A stretch of 64,000 nucleotides of DNA from Sphingobium sp. EP60837 (GTDB lineage: Bacteria; Pseudomonadota; Alphaproteobacteria; Sphingomonadales; Sphingomonadaceae): assembly GCF_001658005.1 (NCBI RefSeq), contig NZ_CP015986.1, positions 1,613,501-1,677,500 on the forward strand, written 5' to 3'. Positions 38,307 through 48,495 of the stretch are shown here, in pieces (position 1 is the stretch's first letter; each line of letters starts with the position of its first letter). The position numbers and the translations under genes are program-made. A model generated the notes under the pieces. That model had not been told where the DNA came from. It did no database searches and saw nothing but the letters and a program-made list of their open reading frames with translations.

Positions 38307-39470
38307 ATGACTGATATTACTGCCGCCGACGCCACTCTTGCGCCCGCCGCGGCCAAGCCCGCCACCAAGCCGGCTCGTCCCTATTTCTCTTCCGGTCCCT
38401 GCGCCAAGCCTCCGGGCTGGAGCGCCGACAAGCTGAGCGCTGAATCTCTCGGCCGCTCGCACCGCGCCAAGATCGGCAAGACGCGCCTCGCCTACTGCAT
38501 CGACCTGATGCGCGAGCTGCTGAACCTGCCCGAAACCCACCGCATCGGCATCGTGCCTGGTTCGGACACCGGCGCCTTTGAAATGGCGATGTGGACCATG
38601 CTGGGCGCCCGCCCGGTCACCACGCTTGCCTGGGAAAGCTTCGGCGAAGGCTGGGTGACGGACGCCGCCAAGCAGCTCAAGCTCGATCCGACGATCGTCC
38701 GCGCCGATTATGGCCAGCTGCCGGACCTCGGCACGGTCGATTTCAGCAATGACGTCCTGTTCACCTGGAACGGCACCACCTCGGGCGTGCGCGTGCCCAA
38801 TGCCGACTGGATTCCGGCCGACCGGCAGGGTCTGACCTTCGCCGACGCCACCAGCGCGGTCTTCGCCTATGAGATCGACTGGACCAAGATCGACGTCGCC
38901 ACCTTCTCCTGGCAGAAGGTGCTGGGCGGCGAGGGCGGCCATGGCGTGCTGATCCTCGGTCCTCGCGCCGTCGAGCGCCTCGAAACCCACACCCCTGCCT
39001 GGCCGCTGCCCAAGGTCTTCCGCCTGATGGCGAAGGGCAAGCTGGCCGAAGGCATCTTCAAGGGCGAAACGATCAACACGCCTTCGATGCTTGCCGTCGA
39101 GGATGCGATCTTCGCGCTGGAATGGGGCAAGTCGCTGGGGGGCCTCAACGGCCTGATCGCGCGCAGCAACGCCAATGCGGCGGCGCTCAACAAGTTGGTG
39201 GAAGAACGCGACTGGCTCGGCCATCTCGCCGCCGACGAAGCCGCCCGTTCGACCACCAGTGTCTGCCTGACCGTCGAGGGTGCGGACGAAGCCTTCATCA
39301 AGTCCTTCGCGGCTCTGCTGGAGAAGGAAGGCGCCGCCTATGACGTCGCGGGCTATCGCGACGCCCCGGCGGGCCTGCGCATCTGGTGCGGCGCGACCGT
39401 CGAAACCGCCGATATCGAAGCGCTGGGTCCGTGGCTCGACTGGGCCTACGCGACGGCCAAGGCTGCCTGA
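38307..39470 (+). CDS. serC: Phosphoserine transaminase
   Basis: 387 residues. Class V PLP aminotransferase making phosphoserine from 3-phosphohydroxypyruvate. The PLP lysine is K204 in TFSWQKVLGGEGG. Signatures: FSSGPCAKPPGWS, GIVPGSDTGAFEMAMW, LFTWNGTTSGVRVP, EGIFKGETINTPSM. This is the long alphaproteobacterial/archaeal-type SerC rather than the E. coli form. CAAGGAGAC precedes the ATG. Followed by serA after a palindromic repeat. Confidence 0.96.
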   Translation: MTDITAADATLAPAAAKPATKPARPYFSSGPCAKPPGWSADKLSAESLGRSHRAKIGKTRLAYCIDLMRELLNLPETHRIGIVPGSDTGAFEMAMWTMLGARPVTTLAWESFGEGWVTDAAKQLKLDPTIVRADYGQLPDLGTVDFSNDVLFTWNGTTSGVRVPNADWIPADRQGLTFADATSAVFAYEIDWTKIDVATFSWQKVLGGEGGHGVLILGPRAVERLETHTPAWPLPKVFRLMAKGKLAEGIFKGETINTPSMLAVEDAIFALEWGKSLGGLNGLIARSNANAAALNKLVEERDWLGHLAADEAARSTTSVCLTVEGADEAFIKSFAALLEKEGAAYDVAGYRDAPAGLRIWCGATVETADIEALGPWLDWAYATAKAA

Positions 39471-39482
39471 TTAGCTTCACCG

Positions 39483-39570
39483 CGTCACCCCGGCCTTGAG
39501 CCGGGGTCGCGCTTCTTCTTCATGTCCGCCCGCAGATAAGCGGGACCCCGGATCAAGTCCGGGGTGACGA
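39483..39570. repeat. Palindromic intergenic repeat (CACCCCGG type) between serC and serA
   Basis: CGTCACCCCGGCCTTGAGCC at the left (39483-39502) recurs as the reverse complement at the right end, finishing CAAGTCCGGGGTGACG (39555-39570). Each arm itself folds (CCCCGG-CTTGAG-CCGGGG and CCCCGG-ATCAAGT-CCGGGG). A related element sits at 59099-59178. Confidence 0.7.
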
Positions 39571-39589
39571 GGAAACATAGGAATTCTAC

Positions 39590-41170
39590 ATGCCCAAGGT
39601 ACTTATTTCCGACAAGATGGACCCCCGCGCCGCCGCGATCTTCCGTGAACGTGGCGTGGAAGTTGACGAGATCACCGGGAAGACCCCGGACGAACTGAAG
39701 GCGATCATTGGTCAATATGACGGCCTCGCGATCCGCAGCGCGACCAAGGTCACCAAGGAAATCCTCGACGCCGCGCCCAATCTCAAGGTCATCGGCCGCG
39801 CGGGCATCGGCGTCGATAACGTCGATATTCCTGCCGCTTCGGCCAAGGGCGTGGTTGTCATGAACACCCCGTTCGGCAACTCGATCACGACCGCCGAACA
39901 TGCCATCGCGCTGATGTTCGCGCTGGCCCGCCAGCTCCCCGAAGCCAACGCTCAGACCCAGCAGGGCCTGTGGCCGAAGAATGGCTTCATGGGCGTGGAA
40001 GTGACCGGCAAGACGCTGGGCCTGATCGGTGCAGGCAACATCGGCTCGATCGTCGCCAGCCGCGCGCTCGGCCTCAAGATGAAGGTCGTCGCCTTCGACC
40101 CCTTCCTCACTCCGGAACGCGCCGTTGAGATGGGCGTGGAAAAGGCCGATCTCGACACGCTGCTGGCGAAGGCGGACTTCATCACGCTGCACACGCCGCT
40201 GACCGACCAGACCCGTAACATCCTTTCGAAGGAAAATCTCGCCAAGACCAAGAAGGGCGTGCGCATCATCAACTGCGCCCGTGGCGGTCTGGTCGATGAA
40301 GCCGCGCTCAAGGAAGCGATGGATGCGGGCCATGTCGCGGGCGCCGCGCTCGACGTGTTCGTGCAGGAACCGGCGAAGGAATCGCCGCTGTTCGGCACCC
40401 CCAACTTCATCTGTACCCCGCACCTCGGCGCATCGACCGACGAAGCGCAGGTGAACGTCGCGCTTCAGGTCGCCGAACAGCTCAGCGACTATCTGCTCGA
40501 TGGCGGCATCACCAATGCGCTGAACGTGCCGAGCCTGTCGGCTGAGGAAGCGCCGAAGCTCAAGCCCTATATGGCGCTGGCGGAAGAACTGGGCAGCCTT
40601 GTGGGTCAGCTTGAGGGTGACCATGTGCAGGGCGTGTCGGTCGAGGTCGAAGGCCATGCCGCCGAACTCAACCAGAAGCCGATCACCGCCGCCGTGCTCG
40701 CGGGCCTGATGCGCGTCTATTCGGACACAGTGAACATGGTCAACGCGCCCTTCCTGGCGAAGGAACGCGGCCTCGATGTGCGCGAAGTGCGCCATGACCG
40801 CGAGGGCGACTATCAGACCCTCGTCCGCGTCACCGTAAAGACGGAAAGCGGCGACAAGTCGGTCGCGGGCACCCTGTTCGGCCACGGCAGCCCGCGTCTG
40901 GTGGAACTGTTCGGCATCAAGGTCGAAGCCGATCTGGAAGGGCACATGCTCTACATCGTCAACCAGGACGCGCCGGGCTTCATCGGCCGCCTTGGCTCAA
41001 CGCTGGGCGAGGCGGGCGTCAATATCGGCACCTTCCACCTTGGCCGCCGCAACCAGGGCGGTGAAGCGGTGCTGCTGCTCTCGGTCGATGGGGCGGTAAG
41101 CCAGGAGGTGCTGAACGACATCTGCAAGCTTGCGGGCGTCAAGACGGTGAAGCTGCTGCGCTTCGCTTAA
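39590..41170 (+). CDS. serA: D-3-phosphoglycerate dehydrogenase
   Basis: 526 residues, the long SerA. Oxidises 3-phosphoglycerate with NAD, the first step of serine synthesis. Catalytic domain split around the NAD-binding Rossmann motif GLIGAGNIGSIVASRALG near residue 144; catalytic residues in INCARGGLVDE, the Glu of FVQEPAKES and the His of TPHLGAST. An intermediate (ASB) domain and a C-terminal ACT domain from about 452 (MLYIVNQDAPGFIGRLG) provide allosteric serine binding, implying feedback control. Grouped with serC; hisZ and purA follow. Confidence 0.97.
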   Translation: MPKVLISDKMDPRAAAIFRERGVEVDEITGKTPDELKAIIGQYDGLAIRSATKVTKEILDAAPNLKVIGRAGIGVDNVDIPAASAKGVVVMNTPFGNSITTAEHAIALMFALARQLPEANAQTQQGLWPKNGFMGVEVTGKTLGLIGAGNIGSIVASRALGLKMKVVAFDPFLTPERAVEMGVEKADLDTLLAKADFITLHTPLTDQTRNILSKENLAKTKKGVRIINCARGGLVDEAALKEAMDAGHVAGAALDVFVQEPAKESPLFGTPNFICTPHLGASTDEAQVNVALQVAEQLSDYLLDGGITNALNVPSLSAEEAPKLKPYMALAEELGSLVGQLEGDHVQGVSVEVEGHAAELNQKPITAAVLAGLMRVYSDTVNMVNAPFLAKERGLDVREVRHDREGDYQTLVRVTVKTESGDKSVAGTLFGHGSPRLVELFGIKVEADLEGHMLYIVNQDAPGFIGRLGSTLGEAGVNIGTFHLGRRNQGGEAVLLLSVDGAVSQEVLNDICKLAGVKTVKLLRFA

Positions 41171-41178
41171 ATTTCCAC

Positions 41179-41280
41179 TCCGTTCGTGCTGAGTAGGGTC
41201 TGAGCCTGTCGAAGACCCGTATCGAAGCATCCTTCGATACGCCATTTCGATAAGCTCAACGGCTACTCAGCACGAACGGA
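41179..41280. repeat. Large composite palindrome between serA and hisZ
   Basis: Outer arms TCCGTTCGTGCTGAGTAG (41179-41196) and CTACTCAGCACGAACGGA (41263-41280) are a perfect 18-bp stem. The centre has a perfect GTATCGAAG/CTTCGATAC hairpin (41219-41227, 41232-41240), and the middle has CTGAGCCTGTCGAAG against TTTCGATAAGCTCA. This is two REP-like units head to head. It begins nine bases after the serA stop. Confidence 0.8.
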
Positions 41281-41319
41281 GGCTGGATAATCTGGCCGAT
41301 GTTGCTAAAGGGCCAGCCC

Positions 41320-42450
41320 ATGACCAGCATCCCCCCCGGCCTCCTTCCCGAAGGGCTCTCCGACCGTCTGCCGCCGCAGGCCGAAGCCTCCGCGCGCCTC
41401 GCGCGGCGCGTGCTCGATACGGTCGCCGCGCATGGCTATGAGCGCGTCATGCCCCCGCTCGCCGAGTTTGAGGATACGCTTGTCGGCCGCTTGAAGTCGA
41501 TGCGCGCGCAGGATCTCGTCCGTGCCGTGGACCCCGTTTCACAGCGCAGCCTTGCCCTCCGTCCCGACATGACCGCGCAGGTGGGCCGCATCGCCGCCAC
41601 CCGCCTCGCCAGCGCCCCGCGCCCGCTGCGCCTCTCCTATGGCGGTCCGGTCATCCGCCTGCGCGCGAATCAACTCCGCCCCGAGCGCGAGCGGCTGCAA
41701 GTCGGCGCTGAACTGATCGGCAGCGACAGCACCGCCGCCGCCGTTGAAATCGTGAATGTCGCGATCGAGGCGCTGCAGGCCGCAGGCGTCACCGGCATCA
41801 CCATCGACTTCACCTTACCGGACTTGATCGACAGCCTCGCCGCCGGTCCGCTCCCGCTCGCGCCCGAAGAGATCGAAGCCGTACGCGCCGAACTCGATGC
41901 AAAGGATGCAGGCGCGCTCGCCGCGATCAGCCCGGCCGCCGCTGCTTATCTTCCGCTGATGGAGGCGACCGGCCCTTTCCATCCCGCGATGGAAAAGCTC
42001 GAAGCCCTCAACGCCCGGCTCAATGGCGCGATCGACAGCCGAATCGCGGGTCTGCGCGCTATCGCCAAGCCGATCGGGTGGGACATCACGCTGACGCTCG
42101 ATCCCACCGAGCGCCATGGTTTCGAATATCAAAACTGGTTCGGCTTCTCGATCTTCGCGGAAGGCTTCATTGGAGAGATCGGCCGCGGCGGCAGCTATGC
42201 CATCACTCGCGCCAATGGTTCGGAAGAGCCCGCCATGGGCTTCTCCCTCTATCCCGACCCGCTGATCGATGCGGGCTTCGGTGCGGAAAGTCCCAAGCGC
42301 CTGTTTCTGCCGCTCCACCATGACGAAAGTCGCGCCGCGCAACTTCGCGGGGAAGGCTGGCAAACCATCGCCGCGCTCACCGCTCAAGAAAACGGTGAGG
42401 CGCTGCGCTGCACGCATTGGCTGGACGGCGACGAGCCGCGCCCCTACTGA
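41320..42450 (+). CDS. hisZ: ATP phosphoribosyltransferase regulatory subunit
   Basis: 376 residues from the ATG at 41320. HisRS-like paralogue that activates the short-form HisG in histidine synthesis. It has the aminoacyl-tRNA-synthetase class II-like segments LRPDMTAQVGRIAATR and YGGPVIR, with the GRGGSYAI strand near the end, and lacks the HisRS anticodon-binding domain. hisG is not in this window. The order serC-serA-hisZ-purA is typical of sphingomonads. Confidence 0.9.
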   Translation: MTSIPPGLLPEGLSDRLPPQAEASARLARRVLDTVAAHGYERVMPPLAEFEDTLVGRLKSMRAQDLVRAVDPVSQRSLALRPDMTAQVGRIAATRLASAPRPLRLSYGGPVIRLRANQLRPERERLQVGAELIGSDSTAAAVEIVNVAIEALQAAGVTGITIDFTLPDLIDSLAAGPLPLAPEEIEAVRAELDAKDAGALAAISPAAAAYLPLMEATGPFHPAMEKLEALNARLNGAIDSRIAGLRAIAKPIGWDITLTLDPTERHGFEYQNWFGFSIFAEGFIGEIGRGGSYAITRANGSEEPAMGFSLYPDPLIDAGFGAESPKRLFLPLHHDESRAAQLRGEGWQTIAALTAQENGEALRCTHWLDGDEPRPY

Positions 42451-42583
42451 CTTGACGCAGAGGGGGCAGCGCGGCTAACGCGCGCCCCGCAACAGGGCGG
42501 CACGCGCCCACTCGATCCTACCGGCATGCCGAGTCCCGTCGAAGGGCATGGCCGGTCCGCGCGGCGGGCGGAGGTCTGTATCC

Positions 42584-43873
<1,290 letters not shown>

Positions 43874-43878
43874 GCGCG

Positions 43879-44061
43879 ATGGCCGGCGAACGCTTCGAGC
43901 GCCACAAGCAGCCATGGACGGCGGATGAGCTGCAAAAGCTCCACACGCTGGCGAAGAAGGGCATGGCGCTCAAGGCGATCGCCAAGGCGCTGACCCGCAG
44001 CGAGGAATCGGTGAAAGCCCGCGCCAAGCAGGACGGGCTTTCGATTGCAAAATTACGTTAG
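43879..44061 (+). CDS. Small helix-turn-helix-like protein, 60 residues
   Basis: MAGERFERHKQPWTADELQKLHTL continues with an AIAKALTRSEESVKARAKQDG segment. W13-T14-x-x-E followed by a second helix resembles Myb/SANT-like or sigma-70 region 4-like DNA-binding helices, with many basic residues. Starts six bases after purA, probably co-transcribed. It has the size and layout of small transcription factor-like proteins conserved in sphingomonads. Function unknown. Confidence 0.7.
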   Translation: MAGERFERHKQPWTADELQKLHTLAKKGMALKAIAKALTRSEESVKARAKQDGLSIAKLR

Positions 44062-44104
44062 GGCGCCGAGGGGCTGTTCGGGTGGTTGTTGCCATTCCTC
44101 CTAG

Positions 44105-44152
44105 AGCCGTTCCGTTTGAGTAGGCTCGAACCTTCGCTCGAAACGAATGGCA
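44105..44152. repeat. Imperfect inverted repeat upstream of the FMN reductase gene
   Basis: GCCGTTCCGTTTGAG near 44106-44120 and CTCGAAACGAATGGC near 44138-44152 are near-complementary (a few mismatches). Also a perfect CTGGACG/CGTCCAG hairpin at 44221-44238, 19 bp ahead of the gene start. Nothing else seen in this 195-bp gap. Confidence 0.5.
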
Positions 44153-44256
44153 TTAATATGTCCGTTCAGGCCGAAAGCCGCCGTCGAGGAGCCGGTTCCA
44201 CCTAAGGCCAGCGCGTCGCACTGGACGCCACCGTCCAGCAATGCGAGAACAGCCGC

Positions 44257-44826
44257 ATGGCACTCGACATCCTCATCCTCTACGGCTCCTACCGCACCGG
44301 CCGCATGGGCATCCGCCTTGCCGACTATCTCATCAACGGCTTCCAGCAACTCGGCCATCAGGCCGAACTCATAGACGCGATGCAGGTCAGTCTTCCCATG
44401 CTCGACCAACGCTATAGCGACTATCCCCCTGGCCAAGCCCCCGAAGCCATGACCGCGCTCGCCGAGCGCCTGACTGCCGCCGACGCCTTCGTCTTCGTCG
44501 CGGGCGAATATAATCGGGGCGTGCAGCCCGGCCTCAAGAATCTCACCGACCATTTTCTCAAGGAATTCGATCGCCGCCCTGCCGGGATCGCCAGCTATTC
44601 GGCGGGCCGCTATGCCGGGGTCAACAGCCACGCGGCCTGGACGGTGACCCTCTCCGCCATGGGCATGACCGTCATCCCCGAGCGCCTCAGCGTCGGCCAG
44701 ATCGGCCAGACACTCGACGAGCAGGGACAGCCGCAGGGCGACGGCGGCGCGGCGCTCGAACGCAGCTTCGCCAGCTTCGCCCGTAGCCTCATTTGGTGGG
44801 CGGAAGCGGCGAAGGCTGCAGGCTGA
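44257..44826 (+). CDS. NADPH-dependent FMN reductase-like flavoprotein
   Basis: 189 residues. Flavodoxin-like fold: ILILYGSYRTGRMGIRLADYL (phosphate-binding loop for FMN phosphate) and the EYNRGVQPGLKNLTDHFLKEF segment, typical of the NADPH-dependent FMN reductase family that includes chromate/azo reductases and SsuE-like enzymes. Physiological substrate not deducible. Single gene, on the plus strand between small HTH gene and two minus-strand symporters. Confidence 0.85.
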   Translation: MALDILILYGSYRTGRMGIRLADYLINGFQQLGHQAELIDAMQVSLPMLDQRYSDYPPGQAPEAMTALAERLTAADAFVFVAGEYNRGVQPGLKNLTDHFLKEFDRRPAGIASYSAGRYAGVNSHAAWTVTLSAMGMTVIPERLSVGQIGQTLDEQGQPQGDGGAALERSFASFARSLIWWAEAAKAAG

Positions 44827-44926
44827 CCTGAACCCCGTTCGTCTCGCGCGAAACCGAGAATGCGAGGCTTTTCGCCCCTTCGCCAAGCTCAAGGCTTTGC
44901 TCGACGCTACCAGCAGGGAAACAGGA

Positions 44927-46222
44927 TCACGCCGGCCCCTTCGCCTGCTCCTTCTCCTCTCCCGCCGCAATCACCGTGGCCGCCACCAGATCGCCGGTGA
45001 CATTCAGCGTCGTCCGACACATGTCTAGGAAGCGATCGACGCCCAGCACCAGCCCGATCCCCTCCGGCGGCACGCCAACCATGCCCAGGATCATGGCCAC
45101 CACGGGCAGCGATCCCGCCGGGACCCCGGCCGTGCCGACGCCGCCCAATATGCACACCAGCATCACTGTCAGCTGCTGCGCCCAATCCAGTTCGATGCCG
45201 AAAAACTGCGCGAGGAAGAGGACGGTGATCCCCTCGAACATCGCCGTTCCATTCTGGTTGGCGGTCGCTCCGATCGTCAACACGAACCGGGCGATCCGCC
45301 GCGGCAGGTGCAGCCGCTCTTCGGCCACCCGGATCGCCGTCGGCAGCGTGGCGTTGGATGAGGCCGTCGCGAAGGCCATCAACATCGCATCCTGCACATC
45401 CGTGAAGAAGCGTAACGGCGACCGCCGCGCGCCTAGGGCGAGCAGCAATGAATAGACGCCGAACATCTGCAGGCCGAGCGCAAGCAGCACCACGCCGACA
45501 TAGGCCGACAGCCGTTCCAACAGTTCCCATCCGAACTGCGCGGCGAGGTTGAACATGAAACAGGCGATGGCGATTGGCGCGATGCGGATGACCAGGCTCA
45601 TCAGCCGCATCGTCACTTCGAACAGCCCCTCCATCGCCGACAGCAGCAGCTTCGTCTGTTCCGTGCGCACCAGCATCAATCCGATGCCGAAGAACAGGGC
45701 GAATACCATGACGGCCAATATGTCGTTATTCGCCATGGCCTTGACGATATTGTCCGGCACCATGGCAAGCAGCGCGTCCACGCCCTTGGGAGCCTCCCCG
45801 CCACGCGCCAGGATAGCGCGCGCGCCTTCCCCGGCATTGTCCAGCATGGCGTGTGCCTGTGCCGGATCGATCCCGTCGCCCGGCCGCAGCAGGTTGACCG
45901 CCGCCAGGCTGATCGCCACCGCTATCCCTGACACCACCAGCGTGTAGAGCAAGGTCTTGAACCCCACCCGCCGCAGCGAGCGCATTTCGCCCATCTCCGC
46001 GATGCCCACGATCAGCGCCGATACCAACAGGGGGATGACCAGCATGAACAGCAGCCGCAGGAATATCTGCCCGATCGGCCCCGTGACATAGTTGGTGGCA
46101 AGATCGACCCAGCGCGCGTCCCGCGCGGTAGCGTGGACGATAAGGCCGAGGGTCATGCCGGTGAGGAACCCGGCCAGCATTTGCCATTGCAACGAAAAGG
46201 CGGCTTTGTCCGGCGTCTTCAT
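44927..46222 (-). CDS. Dicarboxylate/amino-acid:cation symporter (DAACS), copy 1
   Basis: 431 residues with about eight transmembrane helices and two re-entrant hairpins. Family motifs: ASSNATLPTAIRVAEE (HP1 tip), GATANQNGTAMFEGITVLF in TM7 and GGVGTAGVPAGSLPVV (HP2). The TM7 motif reads NQNGT; in the best-studied relatives this is NMDGT, whose aspartate helps bind sodium or the proton. So coupling may differ. Substrate unknown (glutamate/aspartate, C4 acids or neutral amino acids). Next to a second, divergent-in-sequence copy in the same direction, 144 bp away. Confidence 0.9.
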   Translation of the reverse strand: MKTPDKAAFSLQWQMLAGFLTGMTLGLIVHATARDARWVDLATNYVTGPIGQIFLRLLFMLVIPLLVSALIVGIAEMGEMRSLRRVGFKTLLYTLVVSGIAVAISLAAVNLLRPGDGIDPAQAHAMLDNAGEGARAILARGGEAPKGVDALLAMVPDNIVKAMANNDILAVMVFALFFGIGLMLVRTEQTKLLLSAMEGLFEVTMRLMSLVIRIAPIAIACFMFNLAAQFGWELLERLSAYVGVVLLALGLQMFGVYSLLLALGARRSPLRFFTDVQDAMLMAFATASSNATLPTAIRVAEERLHLPRRIARFVLTIGATANQNGTAMFEGITVLFLAQFFGIELDWAQQLTVMLVCILGGVGTAGVPAGSLPVVAMILGMVGVPPEGIGLVLGVDRFLDMCRTTLNVTGDLVAATVIAAGEEKEQAKGPA

Positions 46223-46366
46223 CGGCTAGCTTCGCTCCCTCCGCGGAGGAAACCGTTAAGCGCGCGTAATGTTTCGGTTGGGCGGGTTAGCCTTTCCGCT
46301 TCAGGTCAATCGAGGCACGGCACTCTTTTCGGGGAGCGCGCCCAGCAACACACAGGCAGCGCGTCC

Positions 46367-47698
46367 TCAGCCCCGACGCTCTTCCTCCACCATGTCCGTC
46401 GCCAGTTCCAGCCCGGCGCGGCCATGGGCGGCCGTATGTGTGGGCGCTTTGGGATGGGGCACATAGTCGGACTCCTCGACCTCCAGCATTCCTTCCCATT
46501 TGGTGATGACGGAGGTGGCGATGGCATTGCCCAGCACGTTGGTGGCGGTGCGGCCCATATCCATGAAATGATCGACCGCCAGGATGAAGGCGACGCCCTC
46601 CACCGGCAGGTCGAACTGCCCCAGCGTCGCCGCAACCACCACCAGGCTCGCGCGCGGGACGGCGGCGATGCCCTTGCTCGTCACCATCAGGACGAGAAGT
46701 ATGGTGATCTGCGTCGCGATGGGCAGGTCGATGCCATAAGCCTGCGCGATGAAGATGGTCGCGAAGGTCGAATACATCATCGACCCGTCGAGATTGAACG
46801 AATAGCCCAGCGGCAGCACGAAGCTGTAGATGCGCCGTGGCACGCCGAACCGGTCCAGCTGCTCCAGCATCTTGGGATAGGCCGCTTCCGACGAGGCGGT
46901 GGAAAAGGCGATCAGCAGCGGTTCGCGCACATATTTGAGCAGCTTGCCCATCCGCCGCCCCAGGAACAGCGCGCCCGCGCAGCACAGCAGGATCCAGAGA
47001 GCAAAGAGCGACAGGTAGAATTCACCCACCAGTTCGCCGAAGGTCTTGAGTACGCCCAAGCCTTCAGTCGTGATCGCCGACGCCAGCGCCCCGAACACGG
47101 CGAAGGGGGCGACGCGCATGACATAGCTCGTCACCTGCAGCATCAGCTCGACCATCGCCTCGATCACGGTGACGATGGGCTTGCCCCTCTCGCCGATCGC
47201 CGTCAGCGCCACGCCCACGAAGAGCGAGAACACCACGATCTGCAGGATCGAATTTTCCGCCATCGCCCCGACCATCGAGGTGGGGAAGACATGGAGGACG
47301 AAATCCTTGAAGTTCAGCGCCTCGGTATTGACCCCCGACTCCGCGCCGCTCCGCACCAGGTTCAACCCTTCGCCGGGCGCGAAGAAATTGACGAAGATGA
47401 GGCCCAGCGTCAGCGAAATCAGGCTGGCGATGATGAACCAGGCGAGCGCCCTTCCGCCGATCCGCCCCAGCGCCGCGCTGTCGCCCATATGGGCGATGCC
47501 CGCGACCAGCGTGGAAAAGACCAGCGGCGCGATGATCATCTTGATGAGGTGGAGGAATATGTCGGCGAGCAGGTGGAAATAACCCGCCACATCCTTGGCC
47601 AGGACCTTGTCGCCGCCGACCCACAGATTGGCTGCAAAACCTGTGATTACCCCCAGCACCATGCCCGTCAGGATGAAGGCCGTCAGTCGATTCCGCAT
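46367..47698 (-). CDS. Dicarboxylate/amino-acid:cation symporter (DAACS), copy 2
   Basis: 443 residues. Same fold as its neighbour but sequence-distinct: HP1 has STASSEAAYPKMLEQL, TM7 has PLGYSFNLDGSMMYSTF with NLDGS retaining the aspartate, and HP2 has SKGIAAVPRASLVV. The PLGYSFNLDGS form resembles the DctA/GltP type. C-terminal tail is extended and charged. Downstream of pdxH's divergent region; likely its own transcript, with the second symporter behind it. Confidence 0.9.
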   Translation of the reverse strand: MRNRLTAFILTGMVLGVITGFAANLWVGGDKVLAKDVAGYFHLLADIFLHLIKMIIAPLVFSTLVAGIAHMGDSAALGRIGGRALAWFIIASLISLTLGLIFVNFFAPGEGLNLVRSGAESGVNTEALNFKDFVLHVFPTSMVGAMAENSILQIVVFSLFVGVALTAIGERGKPIVTVIEAMVELMLQVTSYVMRVAPFAVFGALASAITTEGLGVLKTFGELVGEFYLSLFALWILLCCAGALFLGRRMGKLLKYVREPLLIAFSTASSEAAYPKMLEQLDRFGVPRRIYSFVLPLGYSFNLDGSMMYSTFATIFIAQAYGIDLPIATQITILLVLMVTSKGIAAVPRASLVVVAATLGQFDLPVEGVAFILAVDHFMDMGRTATNVLGNAIATSVITKWEGMLEVEESDYVPHPKAPTHTAAHGRAGLELATDMVEEERRG

Positions 47699-47800
47699 GC
47701 AACCCCTCTAAGCCGTGCTGGCCCGCACATCTAACAGGCGCCCGGCCGCCCGCCTATCCTCTTGAACGAACGAGCGTCCGGATTCCGCGCTTTGGAAAGC

Positions 47801-48376
47801 TCAGGGATAAAGCAGCCCCTCGTGCCATCCATCCCCTTCGCGCAGGAACAGCCGTCGCTCATGCAGCCGATGCTCGCGGTCCTGCCAAAATTCGATCCGG
47901 TCCGGCACCACGCGAAATCCCGACCAGTGCGGCGGACGCGGGACGGCTCCTCCCTCAAACCGGCTTACCGCATCGGCATAGCGCGTCATGAACGCAGCGC
48001 GGGAGGGCAGGGGGCGTGACTGGTCGGAAGCCCAGGCGCCCAGCTGGCTATCCCGGCTGCGCGTCGCGAAATAGGCATCGGCGGTGGCCTCGTCCACGGT
48101 CTCCACCGGCCCTTCGATGCGGATCTGCCGCCGCAGCGATTTCCAGTGAAACAGCAGCGCCGCATGCGGATTGGCCAGCAGCTCCTCGGCCTTGCGCCCT
48201 TCGAAATTGGTGTAGAAGACAAAGCCTTCGGGTCCATGCCCCTTCAGCAGCACCATACGCACAGACGGCCGCCCGCGCGCATCGGCGGTCGCCACCGCCA
48301 TGGCGTTGCTGTCGTTGATCTCGCTGTCGCGCGCTTCGCCATACCATTGGTCGAACAGGGTGAAGGGGTCGGTCAT
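47801..48376 (-). CDS. pdxH: Pyridoxamine 5'-phosphate oxidase
   Basis: 191 residues. FMN enzyme converting PNP/PMP to PLP. Seen: SVRMVLLKGHGPEGFVFYTNFEGRKAEEL, SRDSQLGAWASDQSRPL and DRIEFWQDREHRLHERRLF, which contains the PLP-contacting RLHxR set. The C-terminus reads WHEGLLYP where many relatives end in W..xRLxP, so the terminal arginine is replaced by leucine. Faces the DnaJ-like gene across 119 bp. Confidence 0.92.
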   Translation of the reverse strand: MTDPFTLFDQWYGEARDSEINDSNAMAVATADARGRPSVRMVLLKGHGPEGFVFYTNFEGRKAEELLANPHAALLFHWKSLRRQIRIEGPVETVDEATADAYFATRSRDSQLGAWASDQSRPLPSRAAFMTRYADAVSRFEGGAVPRPPHWSGFRVVPDRIEFWQDREHRLHERRLFLREGDGWHEGLLYP

Positions 48377-48495
48377 GCCCTTGATCTAAGCCGCTCATTC
48401 GCCTGTGTCGATGGTCACGCCGCTTGAAGGATCGTGACGCTTTCGCCACATATGGCGCAAACACGCTTCTCACGAACAAGGATAGACATTCGGCA

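Noticed and set aside
46133..47734. A 533-residue plus-strand reading frame opposite the second symporter
   Set aside because: Arg/His/Gln-rich shadow; the symporter motifs on the other strand are unmistakable.
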